Shown: one piece after another, positions 34,964 to 42,792 of the stretch
Position numbering within the stretch: the first letter of the stretch is position 1
How the letters are laid out: every line of letters starts with the position of its first letter
Source of the DNA: Pseudomonas sp. UBA5706
GTDB taxonomy: Bacteria > Pseudomonadota > Gammaproteobacteria > Pseudomonadales > Pseudomonadaceae
NCBI RefSeq assembly: GCF_002419965.1
Contig: NZ_DIHC01000062.1
Span: forward strand, 83,288 to 147,287
DNA length: 64,000 bases
Direction: 5' to 3'
Program-made: the position numbers and the translations under genes
Notes under the pieces: generated by a model
The model's input: only the letters and a program-made list of their open reading frames with translations
What the model was told of the DNA's origin: nothing
Databases searched by the model: none

Positions 34964-36967
34964 ATGTTAGACGCTAGCCAGATTGACCGAGAACTCGAGA
35001 AAAAACCCAGGGCTGCACGTTTCTCAGACCAATTGGAACTACGTTATCAGAGCGATATCCATGCTACCCGCCGGCACCACCTGATCTTGTGCTTGATCTT
35101 GGGAGGGTTCACATTCAGTAGTTTTTCACTATGGACAGCTGTCATAAATCCAAAGGAGCTGGTATCAGCAATTTTGCAGATGGTGGGAACATGTGTACCT
35201 AGCACTCTGATGGGGGTGTTGCTTCTAAAGAAATTATCTGAGCGTTGGAGAGAGTACGTCTCCATGCTACCCTCATATACCGGATTTTTAGTCGCTTACA
35301 ACGTAGTGATTAACGGTGATCAACCTGCTTCCGGCGAGCAGTCACTGTTCATGTTCTGCTGGCCTCTGATGCTTATGTATGTTAATACGTGCATGAAAAG
35401 CCCTTTTAATATTGCCTTAGTCTACAATATATTTTGCCTGATCATCACAGCTTGGGGAGTGCATATAGCCCCGATTTCCCTGAGTGCTGCGGGGCTGATA
35501 ATGACCGCTATAGGCTCCTCATCTTTTTTTTCATTACTTGGCAACTACTGGTCCAACGCCGAAGCCAGACGACGTTACCTATATTGGCTCCGTGAGGAAA
35601 CCAGAGCAGCTAGTCTTACCGATGCCAATAGTGACTTGCAACGTCTTTCAGAGACCGACTCGCTGACCGGGCTGGCTAACCGTAGGCACATACAACCGCA
35701 ACTGGATGCGCTTACGACAAACCATTTGGATGGGCAATCCGAGGGTGCGGTACTTTTGATCGATATAGACCATTTCAAACGGTTTAACGATCATTATGGA
35801 CATCTCCTCGGCGATGAGTGCTTGAGAGCTGTTGCCACTGCTCTGGGCAGTTGCTTCGTTTCACCCTGTGCCGTAGCACGATTCGGCGGTGAAGAGTTCA
35901 TTGCCGTTCTGCCAAATACCTCCCATGACGAGGCCCGCAGGATCGCTAACCATGTACTGGTAACCATACGGGAACTAAACATCGCCCACCTTGGACGTAC
36001 GGACAGCGTCTCGGTCATCACTGTCAGCATCGGATTAGCGCACAGTGCGAGTAGTGAGCTAACCGATAGCTCCTCCCTCTTGGATCAGGCTGACAAAGCG
36101 CTGTATCGAGCTAAACGGGGTGGCCGCAACCGTCTGGAGGATACAGGATTTATATTTTCACAGAACGATGAATCGCATCTAACCCCGGAGGATATTCGAG
36201 AGGCTTTAGCAACAGACCAATTTTGTCTGCACTTCCAGCCGCTGTATCAACTCGAACCTTATCAGCTTACTGGATACGAAAGCCTTATCCGTTGGCAGCA
36301 TCCCAAGCTCGGAAATGTACCGCCTGATCTATTTATCGCAATGGCAGAACGTAGCGGGCTAATTAACGCGGTAGGTGACTGGGTTTTGAATAAAGCATGC
36401 GAGCAAGCTGGCCGCTGGCATGACGCTGTAAATATCTCGGTGAACCTTTCACCTATACAGCTCGCCGATCCTGATTTTCCAACCAAAGTGGCGGGTGCGT
36501 TACTAAAGCATGGTCTCGCAGGGAATCGCCTCATATTAGAATTAACCGAAGGAGTGCCTTTGCGTATAGATGATCAACTATTGAGGACAGTGTCAGGTCT
36601 CAGCAACTTGGGCGTACGGCTAGCTCTGGATGACTTTGGTCAAGGTCATGCCAACCTGGCTTATCTACTGAAGCTTCCATTCCATTGCTTGAAGGTTGAC
36701 CGTCAGGTATTGAGAATCGAAGACAAATCCCAGCGCGAGCAGGTGTTGATGGCCCTTTTGCATTTAGGGCATGCTTTTGGTCTTAAGGTGCTGGCTGAAG
36801 GTGTTGAGACCAGTCAGGATCTCGAATTGCTGCGTGATATAGGCTATGACCACGCTCAAGGCTATTATCTTGGACGTCCTCAACCGAATACATTTTCATG
36901 TCACTCGTCGCCTCCCACCCAATCCTCGGCCCCCTATTGCCATCTTCATATAGTTTCGGGTAACTGA
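34964..36967 (+). CDS. membrane GGDEF-EAL c-di-GMP enzyme
   Basis: A 667-residue inner-membrane protein. Five or six helices lie between about residues 37 and 205 (a MASE-like sensor); the GGDEF domain has RFGGEEF with no RxxD inhibitory site, and the EAL domain follows. EAL motifs are altered: YESLIRW (E-S-L), ELTEG, LDDFGQGHANL in place of DDFGTGYSS, and VLAEGVE. It may be a cyclase with a weak or degenerate phosphodiesterase. The last codons and stop run into the 16-bp border repeat of the integrase segment (36962), so the extreme C-terminus after GRPQPNTF may not be native. Confidence 0.9.
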   Translation: MLDASQIDRELEKKPRAARFSDQLELRYQSDIHATRRHHLILCLILGGFTFSSFSLWTAVINPKELVSAILQMVGTCVPSTLMGVLLLKKLSERWREYVSMLPSYTGFLVAYNVVINGDQPASGEQSLFMFCWPLMLMYVNTCMKSPFNIALVYNIFCLIITAWGVHIAPISLSAAGLIMTAIGSSSFFSLLGNYWSNAEARRRYLYWLREETRAASLTDANSDLQRLSETDSLTGLANRRHIQPQLDALTTNHLDGQSEGAVLLIDIDHFKRFNDHYGHLLGDECLRAVATALGSCFVSPCAVARFGGEEFIAVLPNTSHDEARRIANHVLVTIRELNIAHLGRTDSVSVITVSIGLAHSASSELTDSSSLLDQADKALYRAKRGGRNRLEDTGFIFSQNDESHLTPEDIREALATDQFCLHFQPLYQLEPYQLTGYESLIRWQHPKLGNVPPDLFIAMAERSGLINAVGDWVLNKACEQAGRWHDAVNISVNLSPIQLADPDFPTKVAGALLKHGLAGNRLILELTEGVPLRIDDQLLRTVSGLSNLGVRLALDDFGQGHANLAYLLKLPFHCLKVDRQVLRIEDKSQREQVLMALLHLGHAFGLKVLAEGVETSQDLELLRDIGYDHAQGYYLGRPQPNTFSCHSSPPTQSSAPYCHLHIVSGN

Positions 36968-36977
36968 CTTGACTTGC
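36962..36977. repeat. 16-bp border repeat of the integrase segment (copy 2)
   Basis: AACTGACTTGACTTGC, identical to 6430-6445. It overlaps the stop of the GGDEF-EAL gene and marks where the segment bearing the intact integrase begins. Confidence 0.6.
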
Positions 36978-37090
36978 TTACCAAGGCCGGATACCAACTT
37001 CCCTTCAGATTGAGTGGCCTTACAAGCAAGTACTATTTCCTCAGCCTTTGGTTTCGATCCTCAAAGGCCGAGTTCTATCTATTCCTTCCA

Positions 37091-38086
37091 TCAATACTTC
37101 ACCTTGTAGGTGGGTGAATCTTCCGGCCGGTTCTCTCTCCGATCGTAAATCTTTGTGGTGCTGATATTGGCGTGACCCAGCCAGGCCTGAACCTTGGCAA
37201 TATCGGCTTCATGCTCCAAGGCGTTGGTGGCAGCGGTTGCTCGTAGCCCGTGTACCCCTAGGCCGTCGACCTTAATCCCGGCCTTTTTCGCGTAGGCCGT
37301 GACGACGGCATAGATGCCGTTGGCCGTGATACCGGCGCCGGTCAATTTACCTCGCAGCGGCATGAACAGTGGCACCTTCCTTTCGGCCAGATGATGCCCC
37401 GAGTTTTCCAGATAATGATGAATGCGCCCGGCCGCGATCGGGTGCAACGGCAGGTATCGCACCTTGCCGCCCTTGCCGTGAACCTTCAGGTGCTGGATTC
37501 CACGGCGCTCCTGGATGTCGCTCACCTGCAGCAGCGCAGCTTCTTCACGGCGCAGCCCGTGATAGAGAAGTACAGCCAATAGCGCCCGATCTCGCAGCCC
37601 TTTGACAGTCGTTTCGTCCGGCGCCTCGAGCAGCGCCTTCGCCTGGTGATCGCCCAGTGCCGGTGTCTTGCCCTCGTTGCTTTCAATCTTTGGTCGTTTG
37701 ACCCCATGCACGGGATTGCCGCCGGCAATCGCATTGCTCTCCAGGAGGTGATCAAAGAGGCTGGCCAGCGCGGCCAATTTGCGCCGGATCGTGGCGCCCG
37801 CCAGACCGCGATGCTCGAGCTGGGCGCGCCAGGCCAGAACGTGTGATCGGGTCACCACGCGAAACTCATCCGCTGAAGCCAATCCGACAAAACCACAGAA
37901 GTCCTCCAGGTCATTTTGGTAGGCGCGTCGTGTGCGAGGGTTGTCGAGGTTGGCAAACCACTCGACCGCGGCCGGAACCTTGGCCAGCGTCTGAAATTCG
38001 ACCGACGTGAGTCGGCGCTGATCATTCTGCTGTGATTTCGTCAGTTCCTGCATAAGCATCTCATGGTTAGATCGCCTTTGGGTCAT
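37091..38086 (-). CDS. tyrosine recombinase/integrase, intact
   Basis: A 331-residue XerC/D-type tyrosine recombinase. The N-terminal SAM-like core-binding domain runs from about residue 33 to 125 (NPRTRRAYQNDLEDFCGFVG). In the catalytic domain the active-site residues are visible: Arg in YHGLRREE, Lys in VHGKGGKVR, H-x-x-R in LGVHGLRATAATNA, His/Trp in WLGHANISTT, and the nucleophile Tyr in KIYDRREN. Starts at 38086 or 38059 are possible. It is the only intact copy of five in the window, all on this strand, so it may still mobilise or rearrange neighbouring segments. Confidence 0.95.
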   Translation of the reverse strand: MTQRRSNHEMLMQELTKSQQNDQRRLTSVEFQTLAKVPAAVEWFANLDNPRTRRAYQNDLEDFCGFVGLASADEFRVVTRSHVLAWRAQLEHRGLAGATIRRKLAALASLFDHLLESNAIAGGNPVHGVKRPKIESNEGKTPALGDHQAKALLEAPDETTVKGLRDRALLAVLLYHGLRREEAALLQVSDIQERRGIQHLKVHGKGGKVRYLPLHPIAAGRIHHYLENSGHHLAERKVPLFMPLRGKLTGAGITANGIYAVVTAYAKKAGIKVDGLGVHGLRATAATNALEHEADIAKVQAWLGHANISTTKIYDRRENRPEDSPTYKVKY

Positions 38087-38413
38087 TTGCCGTGCATTCA
38101 GTCACGAAAGCAACGCCAAAGGCTGCATCTGTTGATGAAATCGATAAACGGTATTAATTGGTGATAACGTCTTTCCTGCCCTTGTAAGCATCCTAAGTAG
38201 CAGGTCAGAACATTGGATTAGGACGTTGTATTATCCGGCTTGTGCATTGGTCCAGGTCGCCTGCGCGTGCGTAAGCGGTAGAATTAGTACCTCTGACCCC
38301 CGCTCATCGGACGGAACGCTTGAATGTAAGCTTGGCTTGTCAAATCAGTTACATGCACGCAAATGCTCAGACACCGCTCAGACAGGTCTGATCGTCACGA
38401 CAGGAATTACCTT
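38087..38413. other. region upstream of the integrase and of the second response regulator
   Basis: This divergent intergenic region should hold promoters for both flanking genes. No further gene or clear repeat was found. A putative attachment site could lie here but I see no decisive core repeat. Confidence 0.4.
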
Positions 38414-38773
38414 ATGAGCACAATCATTCTTGTCGAGGATGAGCAGGACATATTGACCATCATGGTCGAAATTCTGGAAATGGAAGGTCATAGAGTCAGA
38501 GCATTCTCCGAGGCAGATTCAGCCTGGAGTCACATTCAGCATAATGGTTTCGATGCAGATCTGCTGGTCACTGATCTAAGAATGCCTGGCAGGATCGACG
38601 GGCTCGGGCTGGTCCAAAGGATGCATGACTTGTTACCTCAGATGCCTGTAGTCGTCGCCTCAGGTTTCCATGCTGCGGTAAACACGTTGGACTATGATCA
38701 TGTGCATTGGTTGAACAAGCCATTCACCTTGACTCAGCTGCAAGCAATTTGCCAAAGGCTGACCGCACACTGA
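38414..38773 (+). CDS. single-domain response regulator (receiver only)
   Basis: A 119-residue CheY-like receiver. The start is set at MSTIILVEDE. Acidic pocket E8/D9, phospho-acceptor D54 (LLVTDLRMPG), K102 (WLNKPF). It resembles the receiver at 309-671 along its whole length. It is convergent with the GAF histidine kinase, the two stop codons abutting, so they are a likely signalling pair without sharing a transcript. Confidence 0.92.
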   Translation: MSTIILVEDEQDILTIMVEILEMEGHRVRAFSEADSAWSHIQHNGFDADLLVTDLRMPGRIDGLGLVQRMHDLLPQMPVVVASGFHAAVNTLDYDHVHWLNKPFTLTQLQAICQRLTAH

Positions 38774-40264
38774 TCAACTGGGTTTGCCCGGAGTCTCGGA
38801 AATTTTCTCCCGATAACGCGGCAGGTAGATGCAGACTGTCGTGCCTTCACCCACGCTTGACCAGACTCGCACCTGACCACCCGACTGCTTGGCAAAGCCA
38901 TGGACCATCGAAAGGCCAAGCCCGGTGCCTTGGCCGACCGGCTTGGTGGTGAAAAACGGCTCAAATATATGAGCCAGGGTTTCAGGCGGAATGCCTGAAC
39001 CTGTGTCTTTTACATAAATGCACAAATACTGGCCTTCAGCGAGACCTTCACTTTGCGCCGCGTATTCATCTATCTGCTGGTTGGTCGTATTAAGCGTGAT
39101 GCGACCACCGTCCGGCATTGCATCCCGAGCGTTTATACAGAGATTCAAAAGCGCATTTTCAAGCTGGCTGGCATCGACATAGGCCAGCCACAGATTTGAA
39201 TCGCCATGAGCATCGAGCTCGATGCCTTGCCCCATCAGACGCCGAGCGAAATCGACTATTTCGTGCATCAAGATGTTAACGTCGGTGGGCAGCGGCTCCA
39301 AGGTCTGACGACGCGAAAACGCAAGCAGCCGATGCGTTAGTGCTGCAGCGCGATTGGTGCAGCTCTGTGCCATCGTGATGTACCTGTCGAGGTCCAACAC
39401 TCGGCCTTGGGCTAAACGCAATTTCAGCAAGTCCAGGGAGCCTGAGATACCCGTGAGCAAGTTACTGAAGTCATGAGCGATACCTCCAGTCAACTGACCC
39501 ACTGCTTCCATTTTTTGTGACTGGCGCAGCTTCTCTTCCAACTCCATGAGCAGGGTTGTACGGCTCATTTCGCGCTGCTCCAGAGCTTCGTTAAGCAGTC
39601 TCAATTGCCCCTCTGTATCACGCAGCGTATGGCAGGTGTGTTCTAGGTCTTGCTCGCGTGCTCGCAGCGCTTCTTCAGCAATTGTACGTTCGAGCAGGTC
39701 GGCTGCCTGTCGCGCCAGAATATCCAGCAGCTTCAGATCCCGCTCGGGGAGATGATGCGCATCGCGCCAGTGGGTCGATATCATCCCCAACAATAGGCCG
39801 GAGCGTGACGCTAGTGGTGTGCTTTGCGCCGATCGTATCCCCGTTTTGCGAAAAGCCGACAAGTCTTCAGTCCCGGCAATTTCTACCCATTCCTCGAAAT
39901 CCGGAATGATGGCCCGCTTACCCAGCTTGAGCGCTTGAGTACAACTGCTATGGGCCGTTGGGCTGACCCACTGCCAGAAGTTGATCGCCTCTGAAGACAG
40001 TCCTCGCGAGCAAAGTAGCTGAAGTTTGCCACCGTGGCCCGAAGCGTGGCCCTCGGGGCAAAGCAGTTGCATTGTTCCGAATTGGGAGCCAGTGATGGAC
40101 ACTGCCGCGTCCACAATCTTTCCGTACAGCGTCTCCAGGTGTTGTTCACCGATCAACCCGGTACTGATCGCGTGCAGTAATGCGATATCTGATGGTAAAT
40201 CTGTCGCGGTGACCGAAGAGGTAGGGTGAGTCTCCAGCTGACAGGGAGCAGATTGAGCGGGCAT
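38774..40264 (-). CDS. GAF-domain histidine kinase
   Basis: The start at 40264 (MPAQSAPCQLETH) is preferred because AGAGG lies six bases upstream; the frame is open to 40420. From this start there are 496 residues: a GAF domain at about 38-190 (FGTMQLLCPEGH, TGIRSAQSTPLASRSG), a coiled linker, a dimerisation/phosphoacceptor domain with His264 in GGIAHDFSNLL, and an HATPase domain with N-box CINARDAMPDGG, G1 DTGSGI and G2 GQGTGLGLSMVHG. No membrane segment is present, so it is a cytosolic sensor. The HDFSN H-box is of the type that often signals to stand-alone receivers like the convergent one at 38414. Confidence 0.93.
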   Translation of the reverse strand: MPAQSAPCQLETHPTSSVTATDLPSDIALLHAISTGLIGEQHLETLYGKIVDAAVSITGSQFGTMQLLCPEGHASGHGGKLQLLCSRGLSSEAINFWQWVSPTAHSSCTQALKLGKRAIIPDFEEWVEIAGTEDLSAFRKTGIRSAQSTPLASRSGLLLGMISTHWRDAHHLPERDLKLLDILARQAADLLERTIAEEALRAREQDLEHTCHTLRDTEGQLRLLNEALEQREMSRTTLLMELEEKLRQSQKMEAVGQLTGGIAHDFSNLLTGISGSLDLLKLRLAQGRVLDLDRYITMAQSCTNRAAALTHRLLAFSRRQTLEPLPTDVNILMHEIVDFARRLMGQGIELDAHGDSNLWLAYVDASQLENALLNLCINARDAMPDGGRITLNTTNQQIDEYAAQSEGLAEGQYLCIYVKDTGSGIPPETLAHIFEPFFTTKPVGQGTGLGLSMVHGFAKQSGGQVRVWSSVGEGTTVCIYLPRYREKISETPGKPS

Positions 40265-40500
40265 GACGACCTCTGCTGGAGCTGGAGTAGAGGCTAAGTC
40301 TAGCATTTGCAGCACACTCCGCGATAGCAGCCGGCTCTGCCTTCGTACCTCAGCCCAAGAATTGAATGGTTGCCAGACACATCGCCCTGCGCGATGCAGT
40401 TCTCGAACATCAATCAACAATCACTATCTTGCCTTAATAACAATTCGAGTTAGGTCACTTCGCCGGATGCTTACCCCTTGCTTACGCCTGTGCAAAAACT

Positions 40501-40664
40501 TCATTTGCATCTCTGCAACTCCAATCGTCGCTTCAGTAACCCTCTTTGACGTCTTTCCAGCTCCTCGGCAAGCGCTGCGAGCTTGGCTTCACCGAAGGCA
40601 ATGTCAGCAGCCATGCGGTGTAGGGGTAGGTTCTGTCGCTCATCGAAGTCTTGGTCACCACCAT
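40501..40664 (-). pseudogene. scrap of a small coiled-coil protein
   Basis: One minus-strand frame ends FGEAKLAALAEELERRQRGL then LKRRLELQRCK and stop, a convincing charged coiled-coil C-terminus without a start. Another frame over the same DNA reads MSDRTYPYTAWLLTLPSVKP, which resembles the N-terminal part of small Pseudomonas proteins that end in such a coil. Together they suggest one small gene broken by a frameshift. Low certainty. Confidence 0.3.
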
Positions 40665-40968
40665 TGATCGCTATATAGATAAAAGTATAGCGAGATGTGT
40701 TGCTACAACAACCTCATGCCCATAGTGCAGGCAGGGGACTTGTCTGGATCTGTAGTGAAGAAATATCAAGGAGAGAGCCCGCCAGGGGAGGCAGGAAAGC
40801 CTGGCGGGCTAGGTCTCGTACTGCTAAGGCCCGATAACACTATAGATCACTCTAGGGCATTGAGACGGTATGGCGAAGAGCTGCCCTCCCTTAAGTCGTT
40901 CGGGGTCGCGGTGAGCTCTCATCTCCAGGGCTCTATCAACGCTGTGACATTCCGTTTAGCTTAGTGCT

Positions 40969-41425
40969 CCAGGGCATTGGTAGCAGCTGTAGCTCTGGGC
41001 CCATGCACGCCCAGTCCGTAAACCTTTATCTTGGCCTTTTTGCCGCGCAGGTCGTCACAACAGTGTAGATGCGGTTGGCCGTGACACCGGCGTTCTTCAG
41101 CTTGCCGCGCAAAGGTATGAACAGCGTACCTTCCTGTCGACCAGATGATGCCCTGAGCTATGCGGGTACTGGTGAATGCGGCCGACCGCGACCGGGTGCA
41201 GCGGCAGGTACCGCACCTTGCCGCCCTTGCCGTGAACCTCCAGGCGCTAGATCCCGCGGCGCTCCTGGATGTCGCTCACCTGCAGCAGCGTCGTTTCATC
41301 CGGCGCTTTGAGTAGGGCTTTGGCCCGGTGATCGCCAAGGGCAGAGGGGCTTGCCCTCGTTGATTTTGATCTTCGATCGTTTGACACTATGCACCAAGTT
41401 GCCGCCGGCAACCGCGTGGTTTTTT
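40969..41425 (-). pseudogene. decayed tyrosine recombinase, remnant 3
   Basis: The minus strand aligns with the intact integrase from about 37215 to 37730: HG-RATAATNALEH-like codons, the KLKNAGVTANRI-type and FIPLRGKL region, VHGKGGKVRYLPLHPVAVGRIH and the DIQERRGI block. Internal deletions (for example just before the VVSSGALKALA-type codons near 41290) and stop codons break it. Both gene ends are missing. Confidence 0.85.
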
Positions 41426-41526
41426 TCAGGCATCACTCGATTACCGACTTATCCTCGGCGAGTCGCTGGGTTAGGATGAGCTGGTTTCAGCTCAGTCCCA
41501 TCCCTTGTATGTACGAGCGAAGCGTT

Positions 41527-41850
41527 ATGGCCCAGCGTCTGCTCAACTCACCCTCCGACCCGCAGCGCGTTATTCGTGCATTGGGGCTGAAACGAGATGC
41601 CCAAATGGGGCTGCTTACGTGTCTGGAACGGATCTGGGCCGCAGACTCCATTGTTGGCCTAAGTCACGCTCATGGCCGTGCTCTCGGCCACAGCACGGGC
41701 CTCGGTTTTGCCCATGCCATAAGCCGTGCGCAGTTCAGCCTATTAGCTGAAGCCTACTCGCGGGCTTTCGAACATCGTCTTTCAGTTCTGACGGACCAAA
41801 GCTCGCACAGCTCCGTAATAGGAGCGTTACGCATACAGGACGGTGCCTAA
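41527..41850 (+). CDS. small hypothetical protein, relative of 1031-1378
   Basis: A 107-residue product from MAQRLLNSPSD; upstream in-frame ATGs at 41476 and 41509 are alternatives. The central segment ADSIVGLSHAHGRALGH, then GFAHAISRAQFSLLAEAYSRAFEH, resembles that of the small protein at 1031-1378 with similar length and spacing. It sits in IS and integrase debris but is itself intact. Function unknown. Confidence 0.5.
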   Translation: MAQRLLNSPSDPQRVIRALGLKRDAQMGLLTCLERIWAADSIVGLSHAHGRALGHSTGLGFAHAISRAQFSLLAEAYSRAFEHRLSVLTDQSSHSSVIGALRIQDGA

Positions 41851-41861
41851 GAAAACCAGTG

Positions 41862-42165
41862 ATTGCAGGATTATGGGCTCAGCACTCGGCGCCTGGGCAT
41901 GACTGTTCATAGCCTCTACGCCTGGCTCAAGCTCTACAGCAAACCCCAAGAGCAGCGTCAGCAAGACGATGACCAGCAAGCCTAGCTGCGTCAGCTTCGC
42001 TCGAACTCAAGCATGTGACCGAAGAGCTAGACATCTTAAAAAAGGCCGCCGCCTCCTATACCAAGGAGTGCGGCCGAATACGCGTTCATCAAGAAGCACT
42101 CAACTGATTGCCCGGTACGGCGCCTTTGCCAAACTCTGAGGGTGCATCCCAGCGGCTTCACCAGC
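41862..42165 (+). mobile_element. IS3-family orfA transposase relic
   Basis: Broken frames read LGMTVHSLYAWLKLY, then QQDDDQQA, EELDILKKAAASYTKE, and YAFIKKHS, with a final RVHPSGF-like end, the classic order of an IS3 OrfA (helix-turn-helix, leucine zipper, junction with OrfB). At least three frameshifts. OrfB is missing. Confidence 0.7.
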
Positions 42166-42276
42166 ATCCTTACACAGCGCCCCATTTTTTGGGGCGTTGT
42201 GCTGTCTGGACCTAGCGTTTCAGGCTGGTGCGCCACTGAGGCGTGACATCCAGGTGAGGCATTTCCGGTGCTGACC

Positions 42277-42475
42277 ATGCGCAATCCTTCATATGTGACC
42301 CTGAACCGTCACGGAACCTTCTATTTCCGCATTGTTATCCCTCCGCAACTGCGTGCGCTAGTCAGCGGACGGCGCGAAGTCAGAGAGAACGCTCAGAACA
42401 GATAGCCTGACTTTGGCCCTCAGACGTGCGCGGCAATATGCTGCACGCTATCAGGCAGCCTTCGACAGAGTTACA
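42277..42475 (+). pseudogene. N-terminal relic of a second, different phage-type integrase
   Basis: From an ATG at 42277 the frame reads MRNPSYVTLNRHGTFYFRIV, then PPQLRALVSGRREV, then shifts by one base near 42390 into TLRTDSLTLALRRARQYAAR and AAFDRV. This is the N-terminal DUF6538-type domain of a Pseudomonas site-specific integrase. The catalytic part is absent. It is unrelated to the five-copy recombinase. Confidence 0.75.
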
Positions 42476-42546
42476 AACGTGAAAGCACGCCCCCGCATAA
42501 CTATCAACGCTTGGTGATTGAAGTCCGCCTGGAGATAAGGGCGGTA

Positions 42547-42596
42547 GCGTCCGCTTAAAAATACGCAGACACCATCGTCCTTAATGATGGAGTTCG
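42547..42596. repeat. 50-bp direct repeat A (IS-terminus-like)
   Basis: Begins GCGTCCGCTTAAAAATAC, contains GACACCATCG and ends TGGAGTTCG. It is alignable over 50 bases with repeat B 107 bp to the right. The GTCCG arm is partly degenerate on its other side (CAGAC). Confidence 0.7.
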
Positions 42597-42653
42597 GACG
42601 ATGTGTTCACCGGCCCCTTACGGCGCATGGAAATCCTTGCGGTGAGGGCTATC

Positions 42654-42703
42654 GCGTCCGCTTAATAATATACGGACACCATCGCTCTTAAAGCTGGAGT
42701 TCG
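42654..42703. repeat. 50-bp direct repeat B (IS-terminus-like)
   Basis: Begins GCGTCCGCTTAATAATATAC; inner inverted arms GTCCG and CGGAC are intact. It is followed by GGTGAGTTCGCCGGACGCTTACC; a CGCCGGATGCTTACC variant also occurs at about 40460. The pair looks like solo termini of an insertion sequence. Confidence 0.7.
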
Positions 42704-42792
42704 AAAGGTGAGTTCGCCGGACGCTTACCGATCAGTAGCGGAATCCAGGAATGAGCAGTGCTTCGTGCCTGTGCACTGAGCACCGTGATTCC

